DNA from: Liolophura sinensis
Taxonomy: Eukaryota; Mollusca; Polyplacophora; Chitonida; Chitonidae
Reading direction: 5' to 3'
Assembly (NCBI RefSeq): GCF_032854445.1
Contig: NC_088301.1
Coordinates: 22,749,808 to 22,813,807 of the forward strand
DNA length: 64,000 nucleotides
The notes under the pieces: generated by a model
Databases searched by the model: none
What the model was told of the DNA's origin: nothing
Seen by the model: only the letters and a program-made list of their open reading frames with translations
In this document: positions 62,992 to 64,000 of the stretch, piece after piece
Position numbering within the stretch: the stretch's first letter is position 1
Layout: the number at the start of each line of letters is the position of its first letter
Program-made: the position numbers and the translations under genes

Positions 62992-63320
62992 ATGAACCGC
63001 CGTTCGTACGATCTAGTAAAAGGGTTGAGGACAAACGATGGTTCCAGTCAATGGAGTACCCGGTCTTACAGTTTGGACGAAATCACCCGGAGTTTTTCTT
63101 TGCCGATGGTGATCAAATCGGATATGAAATCTTGTTCACTGGTCCACCAGGATTACAAACTACAGCTGACCGAACAACCCTTGTTGTTGTATGAGACTAG
63201 AACTAAATACAAAATGGTGGCGAAACATTTGCCAATACGGCCAACAGTCCAACATCCCTAGGGACAAGAAGACGTCGCCCGAGGGTGGGGAGAAAGTGAT
63301 TCTACCTGAAGATTACCCTG
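62992..63320 (+). CDS. CABIT gene 2, first exon with apparent frameshift
   Basis: This exon is paralogous to exon 1 of the CABIT gene at 34.7 kb. From the ATG at 62992 it encodes YSLDEITRSFSLPMVIK ... QPLLLYETRTKYKMVAK, aligning with YTLKDILRKFKLPCVVK ... QPLMLFSVRKVRKVYAR. That frame stops at TAG 63259-63261. The conserved exon end (VILPEDYPG, donor GTAAGT at 63321) is in the next frame, which is open across 63222-63320 (NICQYGQQSNIPRDKK...). A one-base indel in or near the AAA run at 63222-63230 would explain this: either a sequencing or assembly error, or an inactivating mutation. The rest of the gene lies beyond the window. Confidence 0.75.
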
Positions 63321-64000
63321 GTAAGTTTGACCACATTTAGGGCTTTTATAACGAACGATCGGAGTAAAACCTCTAATCTGAATATGACAGGTATATTTGA
63401 CACGCTACAGTAGTAGATATATAATTATCGATTCTTTGGGGCAACCATGGAAATGATGGATGTATAAGTATATATTTACACCCTAATTTCGACGAAAGAG
63501 GAAATGACCGGAAGATATCCTTTCCCGGCAATATCCAAGAGATTTCTCAAGAATTTAAACAATTTTTTCTAGTTTCCATGTTGCATTGTGTTGTTATTGC
63601 TTGTGTATAAGGCTATAGTACAGGTATTTGTATCCAACTCTCTTGTATCCGAAAGTCATTACACCAGCAACAAAATGACCCATGGATTATTGCAGTAGTG
63701 TATCATCTTGCCCTCATATCTCCTTCACGTCAACGCATGTTTGAAGAGAAAGTTGCAATCCGCACCCCATTTAAGATCAATGGCGTAATAGGCCTAGTAG
63801 TTCAGTAACAATCGTGCGGATGAATTTGTATCAAAAGAGTGGAGCGGAGAGTGATGGGCTGTATTTTTACGGTGTCGATGTAAACGAGGAGATTTTGGAC
63901 AACACCTAGGCCCCAATATATCAGTCATGTGGATAGGTGTAGATCTATACCAAAATCATGTGGATAGGTGTAGATGTATACATACGTCTACCTGTATATC

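Noticed and set aside
1-64000. CRISPR array, operon or prokaryotic system
   Set aside because: The tandem arrays lack unique spacers, and the spliced genes and SINEs show that this is eukaryotic nuclear DNA.

Overview
This is animal nuclear DNA: AT-rich, with long introns, GT-AG splice junctions, short exons, many minisatellites and many tRNA-derived SINEs. The SINE family, the frequent ACATGTAC-type palindromes and the gene types point to a marine lophotrochozoan, most likely a mollusc. That placement is an inference; no species can be read from the sequence.

Region 1 (1-23.4 kb, + strand) holds the 3' part of an EFCAB7 orthologue. Thirteen coding exons join in one continuous frame (498 residues, then TAG at 22152-22154). 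The exons encoding the N-terminal EF-hand pair lie upstream of the window. The introns carry SINEs, two MITE-like elements, a 2.2-kb hAT-like element with an internal minisatellite, and several tandem arrays. One array is unusual: a 41-bp minisatellite (17854-18510) built from the last 33 coding bases of exon 10 plus its splice donor, so the intron begins with a ladder of about 15 donor-like sites.

Region 2 (23.4-34.7 kb) has no gene I can support. It contains a 23-bp minisatellite, a fold-back element whose arms are made of a GAGGTAGC-type repeat (about 27.8-30.0 kb), a complete SINE with target-site duplications, and further minisatellites.

Region 3 (34.7-43.9 kb, + strand) is a two-exon gene for a 416-residue single-CABIT-domain protein (GAREM/THEMIS superfamily), with a 7.9-kb intron.

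Region 4 (43.9-63.0 kb) is repeat-rich and apparently gene-free. It holds a family of palindromic MITEs, a diverged repeat in head-to-tail pairs about 350 bp apart, SINEs (one only 63 bp long yet flanked by target-site duplications), an ATC/ACC-rich block and several minisatellites.

Region 5 (63.0 kb to the end, + strand) is the first exon of a second CABIT gene, a paralogue of the one at 34.7 kb. It shows an apparent one-base frameshift before its splice donor, and the rest lies outside the window.

The EFCAB7 and CABIT genes have no evident functional link. EFCAB7 acts in ciliary Hedgehog signalling in vertebrates; CABIT proteins are receptor-signalling adaptors. Most of the window's unusual content is repeat architecture.
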